A stretch of DNA of 55,067 nucleotides from positions 1-55,067 of the forward strand of contig MVBO01000100.1 in the NCBI GenBank assembly GCA_002261195.1. The letters are read 5' to 3'. A program made the translations under genes and the position numbers. Below are positions 9,807 to 21,200 of the stretch, in pieces. This DNA is from Bifiguratus adelaidae. Lineage: Eukaryota; Mucoromycota; Endogonomycetes; Endogonales. The notes under the pieces were generated by a model, which was not told the DNA's origin, did no database searches, and worked only from the letters and a program-made list of their open reading frames with translations. Positions within the stretch are counted from its first letter, which is position 1; the number at the start of each line of letters is the position of its first letter.

Positions 9807-12800
9807 ATGGCAACGAGGGACAAGGCGACTCATGGGGTCGATAGTGGGTTAAGGGCGCCGCTATCAGAAAGCTCACAACCTTTTAGCAGCATGTCAAACA
9901 CCAGCAAGCAGCCTTTCACACCTGTCAAGCGACCATTGAATCCCTTCTCACTGCGACAAAATCATCCCTTCAAGTTTGGTCAGAGACTTGGAGTTCCGTC
10001 GTCTAAACATAAGGAACCGCCTACACCGGCGGCAAAAGCATGGCTCCCAGGAGGTACCGCAAGAAGCGGTAGTACCTTTTCAGAGAATAGGCAACACAGC
10101 AAGGTCAACAGCCGCGTGGAGGGTGATAAAACAGGACGACTCCTTCAAAGACCGGTAGAGGGACTGAACAATGAACGAAAAGAAGTGTACACTCGCGAAG
10201 GCGGTAGCATTTCCACCTTTCGATCTATAAGAGCGAATATGGAGAAGGCGACAGCTCATGGATTGGATGTTGCGGCCAAGGATGCGCGACTGGAATCTAC
10301 TTCAATACAGAGCAAGCAGATGAACGACTTCAAGACCTCTCTCGCTCCGGAGGTTGCGGTTGATAAGGGGCCTTCTTATGAGCGTAGTGCTCCGGACACT
10401 TCGATCACTTTGACGGGTCTTGAAGATAGCAAGAACAAGCAGTCTACAAGTGATCCATCTGAACCGAGGATTGACAGTCAGGCGACAACAAGGGCTTGTG
10501 CAGCTGAAAGCCAGATTGGCCAGATCTCTTCGGAAACTTTAGACGATGTGGAGGTACAATCGCCAGCGAAAAAAAACAAGAGAAAACGTGAAAGTGCTGG
10601 GTCTTTGGGTCAAGACAATCTTGAAGTCTCTCTTCTGCCAAGTCCCAAAAAGGTTGCCCAGACACAGGCTACTGCCGATGCGGATGAGAACACCAGACTG
10701 ACGGCTGGAGAGCAAACTCCCAAGCATCAACGGATACAGTGGGAGAATTTATATTCGGTGCAAGACGATTTTTTGAATGAAAACCTCCCGATCGCCATCG
10801 GCGTTCAGACACCACCAGGCACACCCTCCAATTCCCTTGCGACGCAGACATCGCCGTGTCCACCTGCTTCTACAATTGGCGATGATGCTCTCAACACCAC
10901 CGCCCATGCAGACGTAAGTTGGATTGAGTCGGAAGCGAGGCTCGACACGCTTCTGGCCCAGAAGGAGCCGCTGTCAGAACAACCTTCGGAATCAGCTGTA
11001 TACAAAATGGACAATGCCATTCCAACTCCCGCGGATGAGGACGAGCAAGAGGACGAGATTATAACTGTTGCAGTTGGCGAGAGCACGATTACTGAATCAT
11101 CTGCGACTCTACAACATACACCAGATCCAACATCGCCTGAAACTTCAAATAAGACCCACACGACACCATCTGCATCGCGGCCGAACCTCCCTTCCACCGA
11201 TTTTCTGTATACCCCCAATATACCCTCTTCGTCAACACAATCATCTTCAGAATCGTCATTGGCAAAGTCTAAAACCGTGTTGAACGATTTGCAAAGACGA
11301 GACGACGATGCCGACGAAACTCCACCCACAACGAAGGAGTCGGACATTCAAGAGCCTGAAATCAAGGATAGCCCAGCCGCAGAGATAGTTGATGGCGCCA
11401 GTAGGGATGTTGAGTCCGTTGACCGTCCAGGAACGGAAACAGATATCACAGATGAACTCAAGGAGACTGAGAACAGCAAAGAATCATTGCCCGACGCCAG
11501 CAATACGGAGCCTTCTGTGCCCTACGGCAACTTGCTTCGCAAAGTGACGTTTTATCCACCTTCCATTGCTGGCTTTATACCGTTTCGAAAATTGGTGAGT
11601 TTCTCATGTACCTAAAGCCAAAAATCTAACACATATCTTGTCCCGAATAGGGGGCCGAAGACAGCAAAATCGCCGAGCAATCCAAGGCAGAGTGGAAAGA
11701 GGAGGTGAGCCAAAGACATTAAGACGTACGCAGTATTGGTTCTTATTGCGGTGCAAAGACGAACAAGTTACTTGACGAACAACGACAGACTGGGGAGCTG
11801 CAAATCAAGAAGCTGCAAGCGGCATGGGAGCAGAAGGTAATCGCACCACTCATCTTTGACAAGTTTCGGACGGCTGATCTCTTGACGGTTTAGACAGCTG
11901 ATCTCTTGCGAGCAGCAAAAGAAGCCGCAGCGCGGCAACTAGAAGAGCTTCAAAAGACCATGGATGAAAAGGTAGGTTGCACGAGATAACTAAAGCATTC
12001 TTTGACAATAATGACCATTTTGTACAGGCGGAAAAGCTGGTCATACAAGAGATTCAATCAAGCAACCGCAGGATGGACGTTATGCGCCAGGAATGGAAAG
12101 AAAACGTAAGTCTATTCTTCAACTCATCCTCGCGAAGCAGTTACTGATTCGGTATTAGCATGAACGGGCATTACAGGAAGAAAGAGGAAAAGCGCAGGTA
12201 CTGTTACAGCAAAAGCAACAGGAATGGGAAGAAGAGGTGGGAACAGTGTGAAATGATCATGCGTCAGACACGACCTTAACGAGGCATATAGAAACGAAAA
12301 GCAGTCCAACAAGTATATCGCCTGCTGGATGAGCAGAAAGCAGAGACTTTTAAAGCGGAGAAGCGGATACAGGAATATGAATTTATGATCAAGAAGGCTG
12401 AAGGTCAGTGACAAACCTTCGAAAGACTCAGTGGCATGAACCGACATGGTTGTTTATATCCTGCAGAGGAACGCAAGAAGGATGCTCATGCGCAAGAAGA
12501 GTACAAGCATGAGATGGAAGACTCGTTTCACAAGCTAATGAAGAGATATGACGACGTGAAGTCGATCAATGAGCAATTGCGTCGGGTGAGTCTCTTCATG
12601 AGCGTGGATATGCGCAAAACCACAGGGCTGACCGTTCCTTCAGAATGAAGGTGCTTTCCGATCAAGCATTGAAGAGCTGAAGAGCAGCATTGCCATTCAT
12701 GAAGAACGGTATGAGAAATTGAAGGCTCATGCATCGGAGAAGCTGGACAAGTAAGCGTGCACCATGTACGATAACCTTCCTTGCTCATTTGTTTGTAAGC

Positions 12801-13078
12801 GCATCTTCCGAAATCAAAAAGCTAAAGTCAGACCATGAGAAGGAAACCTTGCGCATTCAGGTAGGTTGAAGGAGTCGGGCCCTGTACCATGTGTAACGCT
12901 TAGCAGGCACAGCTCCGATCTCTGGAATTTAAGGTCAAGTCGTTGGAAGCTCAAGTTGAAGTCAAGGAGCGTGATAACCAACAATTGACCGCTCTCAATG
13001 AGCAGGTGAGACCGTCAATGTGGAATGAAACACATCCATGCTCAACCGGTATGCTAGATTCTCTCACAATTGAAATGA
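9807..13078 (+). CDS. TACC-domain coiled-coil protein (centrosome/spindle pole, Alp7-like)
   Basis: Member of the transforming acidic coiled-coil family, whose proteins bring XMAP215/TOG microtubule polymerases to spindle poles. I start at ATG 9807 (MATRDKATHG); the open frame upstream has no ATG. About 600 residues are disordered, Ser/Thr/Pro/Glu-rich, with many TP and SP sites. A chain of small exons then encodes a continuous coiled coil. The C-terminal part is the TACC domain: SIAIHEERYEKLKAHASEKL, then SSEIKKLKSDHEKETLRIQ, SLEFKVKSLEAQVEVKERD and NQQLTALNEQILSQLK before the TGA at 13076-13078. Exons 11894-11971, 12028-12105 and 12159-12236 are each exactly 78 nt in phase 0 (see findings). 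The gene converges on TFIIE alpha, leaving 99 bp. The family assignment rests on the C-terminal block. Confidence 0.8.
11651..12236 (+). repeat. Row of phase-0 exons that look like tandem copies
   Basis: Five consecutive exons of the TACC gene begin and end on codon boundaries: 11651-11704 (18 codons), 11789-11836 (16), 11894-11971 (26), 12028-12105 (26) and 12159-12236 (26). Their encoded ends match each other: WKEE, WEQK, MDEK, WKEN and WEEE. Each exon encodes one charged coiled-coil unit. The pattern suggests growth of the rod by repeated exon duplication. The nucleotide sequences have diverged, so the events would be old. Confidence 0.55.
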
Positions 13079-13177
13079 GCCCGGATGTCGCCATGATTGA
13101 TGCCGACTCTTTCTATGTATTCTCTATGGATATAATATACAGTGTTTTTACAAGGTTCATTTTACACATGTCCATCG

Positions 13178-14926
13178 TTACTCTTCTCCGTAAAACTGAC
13201 TGAATGCCGTATAATAAGCCTACGTGACACCCGAGGTCAATACGGAGGTTCCGAAAAGGAAGCGCCACTTACATTGTATTCGTCTGGTGTCATAATATTC
13301 TGGTGATCCTCCGTCACCTCATCCAAGCGCACTTGCTCGCCATTCACTGCCATCAACCATGAGAACCACCAGCTATTTGCAGACCTGCGGCACTTACCGG
13401 AAACCATGGGAATATCCAAATTAGCCTCCTCGCCGGCCTCTGCAATTGCCGTGGGTACCCCGTCTACATCGACATGGTGTCGTTTCCTGTCAGCATAATC
13501 AGCATGTGCCTGTCTGACCGCAGAACACCGCCAGTCTTACCTGGCATCCTCATCGGCATCATCCTCTGCACTGCGTTTGAGAGATTCCGGATCATCTGTA
13601 GACTCTGCTTCACCGACGCCGTTACCCAATTCTCCATTCATCATTCTCTCATAATATTGATTGTAATCTAGCACGGCGGTGCGTCAATAAGTGGAATCCC
13701 AAGTTGCAATCATCTACTCACAATCTGCATGATCTTCAAATTCTTCATCAGCCACCGGGTGAAACTGCTCGTCTTCTGCTTCATCTTCGGAGGCCCCATT
13801 CGTAGGTCGATCGCCCGTGCCAGCAATGGTACTGACTTGATGCCATACCGGCAAGGCATTGGCCTTGCGCGCCTTTTCGTCTTCGGCCTGCTTACTTTTT
13901 CGACTAGCTTCACTGTCCGTTTGAATCTGTACTTTGATTTCGCCGCTCTTCATGCCTGTATCCTGGGCATAACCAATGTCGCCAAACGCACGGTGACCAT
14001 TCGTGCTGACGGTGCCGTCGGTGCTCGTCGTTGTCTGAGTTTTCGCACTCACGGTGCTATATCTGTACAGAGATGAATGAGCTAGCCAATAACCATCCGT
14101 TAGTCACTTACTCTACAGGTATCGATTTGCCATCCGTGCGCTTGAGCAGTTCAATGATGGGATTGGTTTGAGCGCGCAGCCTGATCCGAGATGAACATCT
14201 ACAACTCCTCACCTTACCCTACTCTTACCTAGCCAACTGATCTTGACTATCCACCACACTCGCATTGCTTTCATTTTCGACAAGCTCACTGGAGCACACG
14301 TCACAAATGAAGGTCTGTGTCATCGGATCCAGGACCCCTACGGCATCTAAGGTCGTATACGTCTTTCCACATGTTGGACACACGTATCCCTTATTATCAG
14401 ATTCCTAGACGCGACCACCATCAGCAAGTCCACATACACGTCGAACAAGCCCACGTACCGACCGCAATCGCCCCGTGACGATATTCTGCATAGTATACAT
14501 GCGATACTTGACCACATCCACAAACTGTTTGTAATCGATATAGTAATAAGTTCGCGGGTTCTGTCGTCCCGTATCCGTCTTTGGTTCCTGCCATGTAGTG
14601 CTAGTCGACCAGTGAGCAAGTCGTCGCTCAGGGAGCGAGGCAAACCTACGAGCAAATCAAGCGATCCTCACGGATCCTCCCGCAAATCTTGAGAATCTCA
14701 CTTGGACGAAGCTTGAGGTGCAACGCAATGGCTTCATCCTTGATGCTAGAAAACCACTTAGCCAAAGACAGACGAGATGCCTCACTTACCCTGATCGAGG
14801 CGCGACTTCCGTGTTGAGTAAGTCAAGCACGACAATGGCTTTAGGGTCATAGAATGCACGAGCTACTCTCGCTACGAGCGTGCGTAGGACTGGCATGATG
14901 TCCTCCTCCCCATGGAGCGACTGCAT
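13178..14926 (-). CDS. TFA1: Transcription initiation factor TFIIE, alpha subunit
   Basis: Large subunit of general factor TFIIE, which recruits and regulates TFIIH at RNA polymerase II promoters. Read from ATG 14926: MQSLHGEEDIMPVLRTLVAR, then VARAFYDPKAIVVLDLLN, the start of the winged helix. KDEAIALHLKLRPSEILKI and RIREDRLICS complete it. RTYYYIDYKQFVDVVKYRMY precedes the zinc ribbon, whose ligands lie in YVCPTCGKTYT and TFICDVCSSELVE, separated by the usual ALDAVGVLDPMTQ-like linker. The rest is acidic and disordered with basic patches, and the protein ends AYYTAFSQFYGEE. Several short introns lie between the exons, including one before the last 13 codons. An in-frame stop upstream and no earlier ATG support this start. 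It converges on the TACC gene. Confidence 0.92.
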
Positions 14927-14980
14927 GACGAGACGCGGCAACCGTGCAAACGTTCGTTTCTGGTTCGCCTTCGTGTTGAG

Positions 14981-14990
14981 ATCACGTGAT
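14981..14990. promoter_or_regulatory. ATCACGTGAT palindrome upstream of TFIIE alpha
   Basis: This is the same 10-bp palindrome as at 5539-5548, here 54 bp upstream of the TFIIE alpha ATG. The interval to the next plus-strand ORF (ATG 15031) is short, so it could serve both directions. A Cbf1-type factor is the likely reader by analogy. Confidence 0.5.
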
Positions 14991-15030
14991 TTAATTCATT
15001 CATTACTGAGCAAATAACCTCACTGACGTC

Positions 15031-15282
15031 ATGGCATCCGTATTTAGAGCACAAGAGAAGGCTTTAAAGCAGAAGCTAGAAGACGAGAGGATCATTCGGT
15101 GGGTAGTACCAAAGCAATGCAGGAACTTTGGCACAAGAGAGAGGGATAATATTGCGAATATTCTACAATGCAATTTGCTACAAGGGATGGTTGGGGTTGC
15201 AAGCGTTAATCGCTATATAATACATGATTCACAACATATAGGCTTTGAGACTGAATACAATAGAGATGATGGCCTTCAATGA
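15031..15282 (+). CDS. Possible short gene, unrecognised
   Basis: An ATG-started frame of 83 codons divergent from TFIIE alpha. The first 23 residues (MASVFRAQEKALKQKLEDER and three more) look like a genuine charged helix, but after them a donor-like gtgggt appears and the rest reads less like protein. It could be the first exon of a small spliced gene, although the convergent C2H2 gene begins its 3' end at 15276 and leaves little room. No family is recognised. Confidence 0.25.
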   Translation: MASVFRAQEKALKQKLEDERIIRWVVPKQCRNFGTRERDNIANILQCNLLQGMVGVASVNRYIIHDSQHIGFETEYNRDDGLQ

Positions 15283-16874
15283 TGATTCTTGGCGCTGGAT
15301 TGATGACGAAGCACTGCATCGTGACGAGAAAAGGCCTTGCCGCAGATATCGCAGGAGAAGAGGACAATGCGTCCTTTTTCGTGCTTCCACTTGTGCACAG
15401 CAGCATGGCGGACAAGATCGGCCGGTCGGCTGAACTTGGAGTGACATTGGACACCGGTTTCAGGGTCGATCCATCGGCATACTGGGTTGTTCATGTTGCC
15501 GTGAGCTGCCCGCGTGTGATAGTCCATCTCGGCTTCGGTTTGATAGGGTAACATACACGTTTGACACAAGTAGGGGAAGAATCGAATCGTCCACTCGCCT
15601 TTGTGAGATGTCTCGGGTACGGTAACAGATTCTGACGCATGCTTGGGTGGAACTCGTGGTTTGCGAGCTTTGCTGACAGTCTGTCGTCGTGTGGATGTGC
15701 CTTGAGGAGTTGGAGCCGTCGCTGTCGATCGGGTCACCCTTCGTCGCTTGACATTTCGAGATGTTTCTTCATAATCGGAAATGTCACCTTCTTCTTGATC
15801 CTCATTGAAATTGTCATTCACATCATCGAGGGAGGATCCATCCAGAGACTCCTCATACTCTGAGGTTGCACGAGAAGATGGTTGAGGGGATGTTCGACTC
15901 CGTCGAGAGTTGTAGAGAGATTGGGCTGAGTCAGAAGAGGAAGAGAGGGAGGCGGATGTAAAAGAATCATCGTCATCGTCGTCATCGTCATCATTCTCGG
16001 GTCGTTGACGCTTGTTTGACACGCTGAAGGACTCTGACGAATCTGCCGGTGTGTCCAAGACCGCGAAGGATTGGTCAAGACATACTGGCTCATGTTGAGA
16101 AGCATTGGCTATGCTCTGTAGAGCATCGTGCGTATGCTGTCGAGCTTCTAGCGTTTGCTTTTCGACTTCTTGCGTAATGCTGGGAGAGAAGGTGACACTG
16201 GAGGGTTGAATGGATAGATGAGGGTTCGTGTTGTAAGGATGTTGTCGTACTGGCGCATACTGCAAATCCAAGTATGGATACGCCATCGATCCCATGATGT
16301 TGTTTCCAGCCCACAATAGATTTGAGTAATCCATACCCCCTGATTGTTCACGCAGTATCCGAAGCGCTACATCGCGTGGTAGATACTTGAGAGGCACTCC
16401 ATACCCAAAGTCAGCGTCAAACGGATGATTAAATTCATCTGTATCCTTGGAAGGCAATGCCCAGTTTTTCGACTGTGCCGAATCTTCTGGACCTGCGGTT
16501 GAATCTTCCGTGGAATAAATGGGCTGAGCATTTTGAGCCATGATCATGTTGCCTTCAAAGCCAGGTACACCTGGCTCTGTATCAGCGACGGTGATGTTGG
16601 CCATCGTGCTATCGTCTGCAAATAAATTTGGATCGTCAGATATAAGGTCTGCGAAGCTCAGAGGCGTATGAGGCGACTCTGGTGAGAAGGGTATACCTTC
16701 TGAAGCAAACAAGGATGGCCAAGTAGGTGTAGCTACCTGGTCTTGATCCTTGTCAAGTGCTGGTGTGCTTGGTGTGTCCAAAGGAGTTGGCGGAAGAGGT
16801 ACTGGTTCGGTCTTGGCTTGTGCGCTCTTGGCATGAGGTCGACTGTAATGCGGTTCAACCTCTACAAATACCAT
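15276..16874 (-). CDS. C2H2 zinc-finger transcription factor
   Basis: Likely DNA-binding regulator with a long disordered N-terminal part and zinc fingers only at the C-terminus. I choose ATG 16874 (MVFVEVEPHYS). The same frame stays open to an ATG at 17027, but that extension encodes a membrane-like stretch out of character for a nuclear factor and is more likely leader. The middle holds a run of nine Asp followed by a Ser-rich segment, then KRRRVTRSTATAP, a probable nuclear signal. The fingers are FPYLCQTCMLPY...HTRAAH, an unusual one with a long spacing between its cysteines (CRWIDPETGVQC...RHAAVH), and FSCDICGKAFSRH...RHQSSAKNHH. No introns are needed. Target genes cannot be inferred. Confidence 0.75.
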   Translation of the reverse strand: MVFVEVEPHYSRPHAKSAQAKTEPVPLPPTPLDTPSTPALDKDQDQVATPTWPSLFASEGIPFSPESPHTPLSFADLISDDPNLFADDSTMANITVADTEPGVPGFEGNMIMAQNAQPIYSTEDSTAGPEDSAQSKNWALPSKDTDEFNHPFDADFGYGVPLKYLPRDVALRILREQSGGMDYSNLLWAGNNIMGSMAYPYLDLQYAPVRQHPYNTNPHLSIQPSSVTFSPSITQEVEKQTLEARQHTHDALQSIANASQHEPVCLDQSFAVLDTPADSSESFSVSNKRQRPENDDDDDDDDDSFTSASLSSSSDSAQSLYNSRRSRTSPQPSSRATSEYEESLDGSSLDDVNDNFNEDQEEGDISDYEETSRNVKRRRVTRSTATAPTPQGTSTRRQTVSKARKPRVPPKHASESVTVPETSHKGEWTIRFFPYLCQTCMLPYQTEAEMDYHTRAAHGNMNNPVCRWIDPETGVQCHSKFSRPADLVRHAAVHKWKHEKGRIVLFSCDICGKAFSRHDAVLRHQSSAKNHH

Positions 16875-18207
16875 GCTGTGGATGATGGCTATAGAGTAAA
16901 GCAATAAGGAGCTGATAACAACAGCTAAATACTCGATACGACCGCTTGTCCAGTCTACGATAAGAGAGAGAGAGAAGTGACGGAAGATATGAGTAAGCAG
17001 CCAATATATGTGCCAAATTTCCACCAATCAGAATCTAGTATGCTGCGCCGCATACAGGGTTAGGGTCACATGATAGTCTCTTTTGGCCAGATCGCCGAGC
17101 TGTTGTGTGCCATTGAGTAGCAGCACTGGAGCATGCGCTCGTACTCTGCACTGTAGTACAGCTTAGATGTTGCTGATTCAGCAGGTTTGCACGCTAAACC
17201 AAAGTGTGGTTGTGAGCAAAATTTGACAAACACAATGCACTCGAATGTCCTAGACAGAATTCTTGAGTCCATTGTCATTGGTGGATAATATTAATGAATC
17301 GTTGCGCTCTATGAACGTTCAGTGATGTAAGCATGCATACGCCGTGAGCTTGTTGAGCGCGCATTTACGTCTTGTGCAGGGAATTGACACAGGTGTGAGT
17401 AGAAAGATTTACGTGGGCAGTTCCAAGCCTGGCGATGGCGCCCTGTCACACCAAAGGCTGCAGACACAACCTGCCGCAGTGGGCTTATTCCCTCATTTTC
17501 TGTTTCGTACGACAATGACATGGACGTAACCCTACTTATGCATGCTTTACCATTATCTTTGCACGATGACCGGAAGCACCTTTTTAAATAGAGTGTGGCC
17601 CTGTGTCACCCTACTGTCGATCTCTCTCGGAGAATTTGCATATCTGTCATGAAGCGACGATGGACCGCAAATGCCCGGAGCAACAAATGTGCATAAAACT
17701 GTAAAAATGATGCTCAGCATCGTCTCGCGCACGCACTGTACATTTATCGTCAAGCCCGCCTGTCTGGCCTGTGGTATCTAATATCCTTAGTGGTCGCTTC
17801 ACTTAACACATGAAGCAACCGGCAAAAAGTACCATGAAATTGGTCTTTGCAAGCTGTTCAGACGAATTACCTCCTGATTGCTCTCCGTCTTTCTCACTCT
17901 CTTTTGTCTGCTTTGTCGTCTTCCCTCGTAACTGTCTTATCTCAAGTGCGTAAACAAGGAAAGCTGATGCCTCGGATTACCATAAAAGGTAAGTGCCGGT
18001 GAATCGGCCGAGTCACCGCCTTTTGCTTGTTGGCTGTGCTCCCTTTGCTCTCTCTGTCTCTCTCTCGCGCACACTCTTTTAGTCTCTCTTGCTCTCTATA
18101 GAGAAGCACTGGCGCTTGATTATTTATAGAGGTAAGTGATCCGACATTTTCTGCTTGGCTTCGGAGTAACTGATGGGCTCCAGGCCTCGTCTAATTGGTT
18201 GCTCTCC
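16875..18207. other. Long intergenic region and ABC transporter leader
   Basis: About 1.3 kb with no convincing coding sequence. The first part is the promoter of the minus-strand C2H2 gene. From about 17870 to 18110 the plus strand is rich in CT runs, including a tctctctgtctctctctc stretch. A donor-like aggtaagt at 18130-18137 and an acceptor-like ctccag before 18183 suggest an intron in the 5' leader of the transporter gene just before its ATG at 18208. I see no tRNA and no repeat family. Confidence 0.5.
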
Positions 18208-21200
18208 ATGGCGACATCGCCTATGCCTACGCTGCCACCCTCGGTGGTAGACGTACTAAAACCTTCAACGATCCCACTTTTTGTCACTGGTGCGTCCATT
18301 CTCTACATTGGGGTGGTTGAAGTATCAAAAAAGGTGAATCAAGCCAGACACAGGCGTGGTCCGATTGCTTTACCGAACGACGATGGTCGGGAAGATGGCC
18401 GGAGTGTAGATGAGGCTGCGTATATTGGTGGAGACGATATAGATCAAGGTCCATTATTGCCACCTCAGCCACTGTTGCAGCGTATTGAGCGGATGCGAAA
18501 CGTATTGACCGTGATTAGCCCTGTGGGAGCCATTACAAGTCTTGTTGCGGCGATATGGACTATTTTTGATGGCCTACATGAGCCTTTTGCGGATAGCCGG
18601 GCTGCGACTCAGTGGATTGCATTCGGCGTCTGGATGTACACGCTCGTTTTGCATATCTTGGCAAAGTTGCACAAACTTCCTTGGGCACTTGTCACTGGAC
18701 ACACTTGCATGACGCTCGTCGTCTTGTTTCTTTGTCTATTCTATAGCGATATGAAGGCTTATCAAGATTGGAAGGGTATACATGCGCTCGGTTTGGAATC
18801 GACATCAATTCCCGAAATGTCTGCGGTTGTCTGGTTCGGGTTCATGATTGCCGAAACGGGATTGACCGCTATCGGCATGATTGTCGCGGGCTTGACGCCA
18901 CGTGAGCTGGATCCTGAGATGGTCTTACAGACAGGCATGCGATATAGCAACGAAAAGCATGCTTTACCGGGAGAGGTAAGTACAGGGTACCGATGCTAAA
19001 CCGCCTGAGCTGACTCAACAAAGGCTACTTCGTCCTTCTTCGGATGGGTCATCTTTTCATGGATGAATCCAACCATCCATTTAGGCAATCAAAAGGTGTT
19101 GCAATCTAACGATCTTCCCGAATTGTTACCCGAGAACCGAGCCAAACCCCTTTGGGATCGCTTTAAACGTACGAGTCCTGCTTCACGCTTGGTGCGTCGC
19201 CTATGGTACTTTAATCAATTGGACTTTGCCGGTGTTGTCAGCTTTTCTTTCATTCAAACCTTTATGGATTTCACCACGCCGTATTTCTTGAACAAAATCC
19301 TAACCTATGTCAATAACCCCGGAAGCACTACCAAGGAAACAGCCGCGCTTTATGTGTTTGGTATGCTGATTGCTCAGATCGGCAAGACGGTGTTTGCAAG
19401 TCAAATGTTTTATCTCACTCGACGTATCGATATCCGAGGCAAAGGTTATCTAAACTCCGAGTTGTACGGAAAAGCCCTCAAGATCCGAGATGTCAGCGGT
19501 CTCGTAAGCGCGGCAGCAGCCACAAGCGGTATTGGTGCCAAGGACACCAAAGACGATCAAAAAGATGCCCAAAAGAAGGACGACAAGAAGGATAAGAAGA
19601 ACAGCGCCAACTCTCAACCGGCCAATGTGGGCAAGATTGTGAATCTGATGAGCGTGGATACCAATCGAGTCACTGGATGCATGAGTTTCATCCACATCCT
19701 TGTCGGTGCCCCCATGTCGTTAATCATTGGTGGCTTCTTGCTTTACCAATTGTTGGGGTGGAGTTCCCTTGTTGGTATGGCCATGCTCGTAGGTACTAAC
19801 AACATTTACTGCAATAGACTGACAAATGTTGTATAGTTTGTGACCATGCCCTTGAACTCAATGACTTCACGTCTCTTTCGAAAGCTTCAAAAGTTGCTCA
19901 TGGAGGCTCGCGATGAACGTGTTTCTCAAACCAATGAGATTTTCCAGGCTATCCGAATGATCAAATTCTTTGCGTGGGAGCGCACATTTGCCAAGAAGGT
20001 GATGAAGGCTCGTGATGCCGAGCTTCGCAGAGTCATCCACAGTAAGTGTTACTGAAGCGTAGCGCAACGACTACGTATGTTAAAGCTGTTTAGCCTACAT
20101 TGTCCATGTGCTCTTTTTCCTACTCTTCCAAGCCGCGCCATTACTGGTAACCTTGTTATCATTCTTATGCTACACGAAGGCTCAGGGTGGCGAATTGACG
20201 GCTCCGATCGCGTTTACAGCCATCCTCTTGTTTGAACGCTTACGGTTCCCTCTCAACGCACTTCCTCAGGTTATTGTTGCTGTCGTAAATGCCGGTGTGA
20301 GTTTGGAACGTATTGCGCAATTCTTGGAAGAAGGGGAAATCGATTCGGCTCGTCAAACCATCACTGAACGAGATGGAAATGGTCAATACAAGATCGCTTT
20401 GGAAAACGTCACTGCCCAATGGTATTCTGCTGACGGCGACAAGGACGACGCCGACGCCGACGCCGACACCCGGGAGGGTACGCTTGATACCAATCGATTC
20501 TACGTCAAGGACATCTCCGCGACGTTCCCTGTTGGTGAATTGAGTATCGTCTGCGGTCCTACGGGAAGCGGCAAATCTGCGCTTCTCATGGCCCTTTTGG
20601 GTGAACTGGATATCTTATCTGGTAAGGTCTTTTTGCCACGCCGTGCTCCATTCTCCAAAAAGACTGTCGACCCCACCACTGGCTATGTCACCGATGGGGT
20701 AGCTTACGTACCTCAACAAGCCTGGTTGCAGAATGCCACCATCAAAAACAACATTCTCTTTGGAGAGCCATTTGATGCTGAGCGCTACGAGGAGGTTCTG
20801 CAAGTATGCGCATTAAAACGCGATCTCGAGATTCTTGACGATGGGGATGAGACAGAGATAGGAGAAAAGGGGATCACACTTTCTGGTGGTCAAAAGCAAC
20901 GTGTCAGTCTCGCCAGAGCCGTCTACTCTCGAGCTCAACATGTGCTCATGGATGACTGTTTATCGGCTGTCGATTCACATACTGGCAAATGGATCTACGA
21001 AAAGTGTATAATTGGTCCTCTCATGAAGGGACGAACCCAGATCCTGGTCACACACCATGTCGGGCTTTGCTTGCCCGGAGCCAAATACCTCGTACAGATG
21101 CTCGACGGTCAAGTCAAGCATGCAGATGGCGTGACAGCACTACGCTTGACGGATCGTTTGAAAGATATTCTCGATAGTGACGAGATTGAATCGACTCCGG

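Noticed and set aside
15276-17027. Longer C2H2 protein starting at 17027
   Set aside because: The extra 51 residues form a membrane-like helix that does not suit a zinc-finger factor; they are more likely translated leader sequence.
17066-17278. 70-codon minus-strand ORF in the long intergenic region
   Set aside because: It has an ATG but no homologous motif, no neighbouring exons and ordinary intergenic composition.
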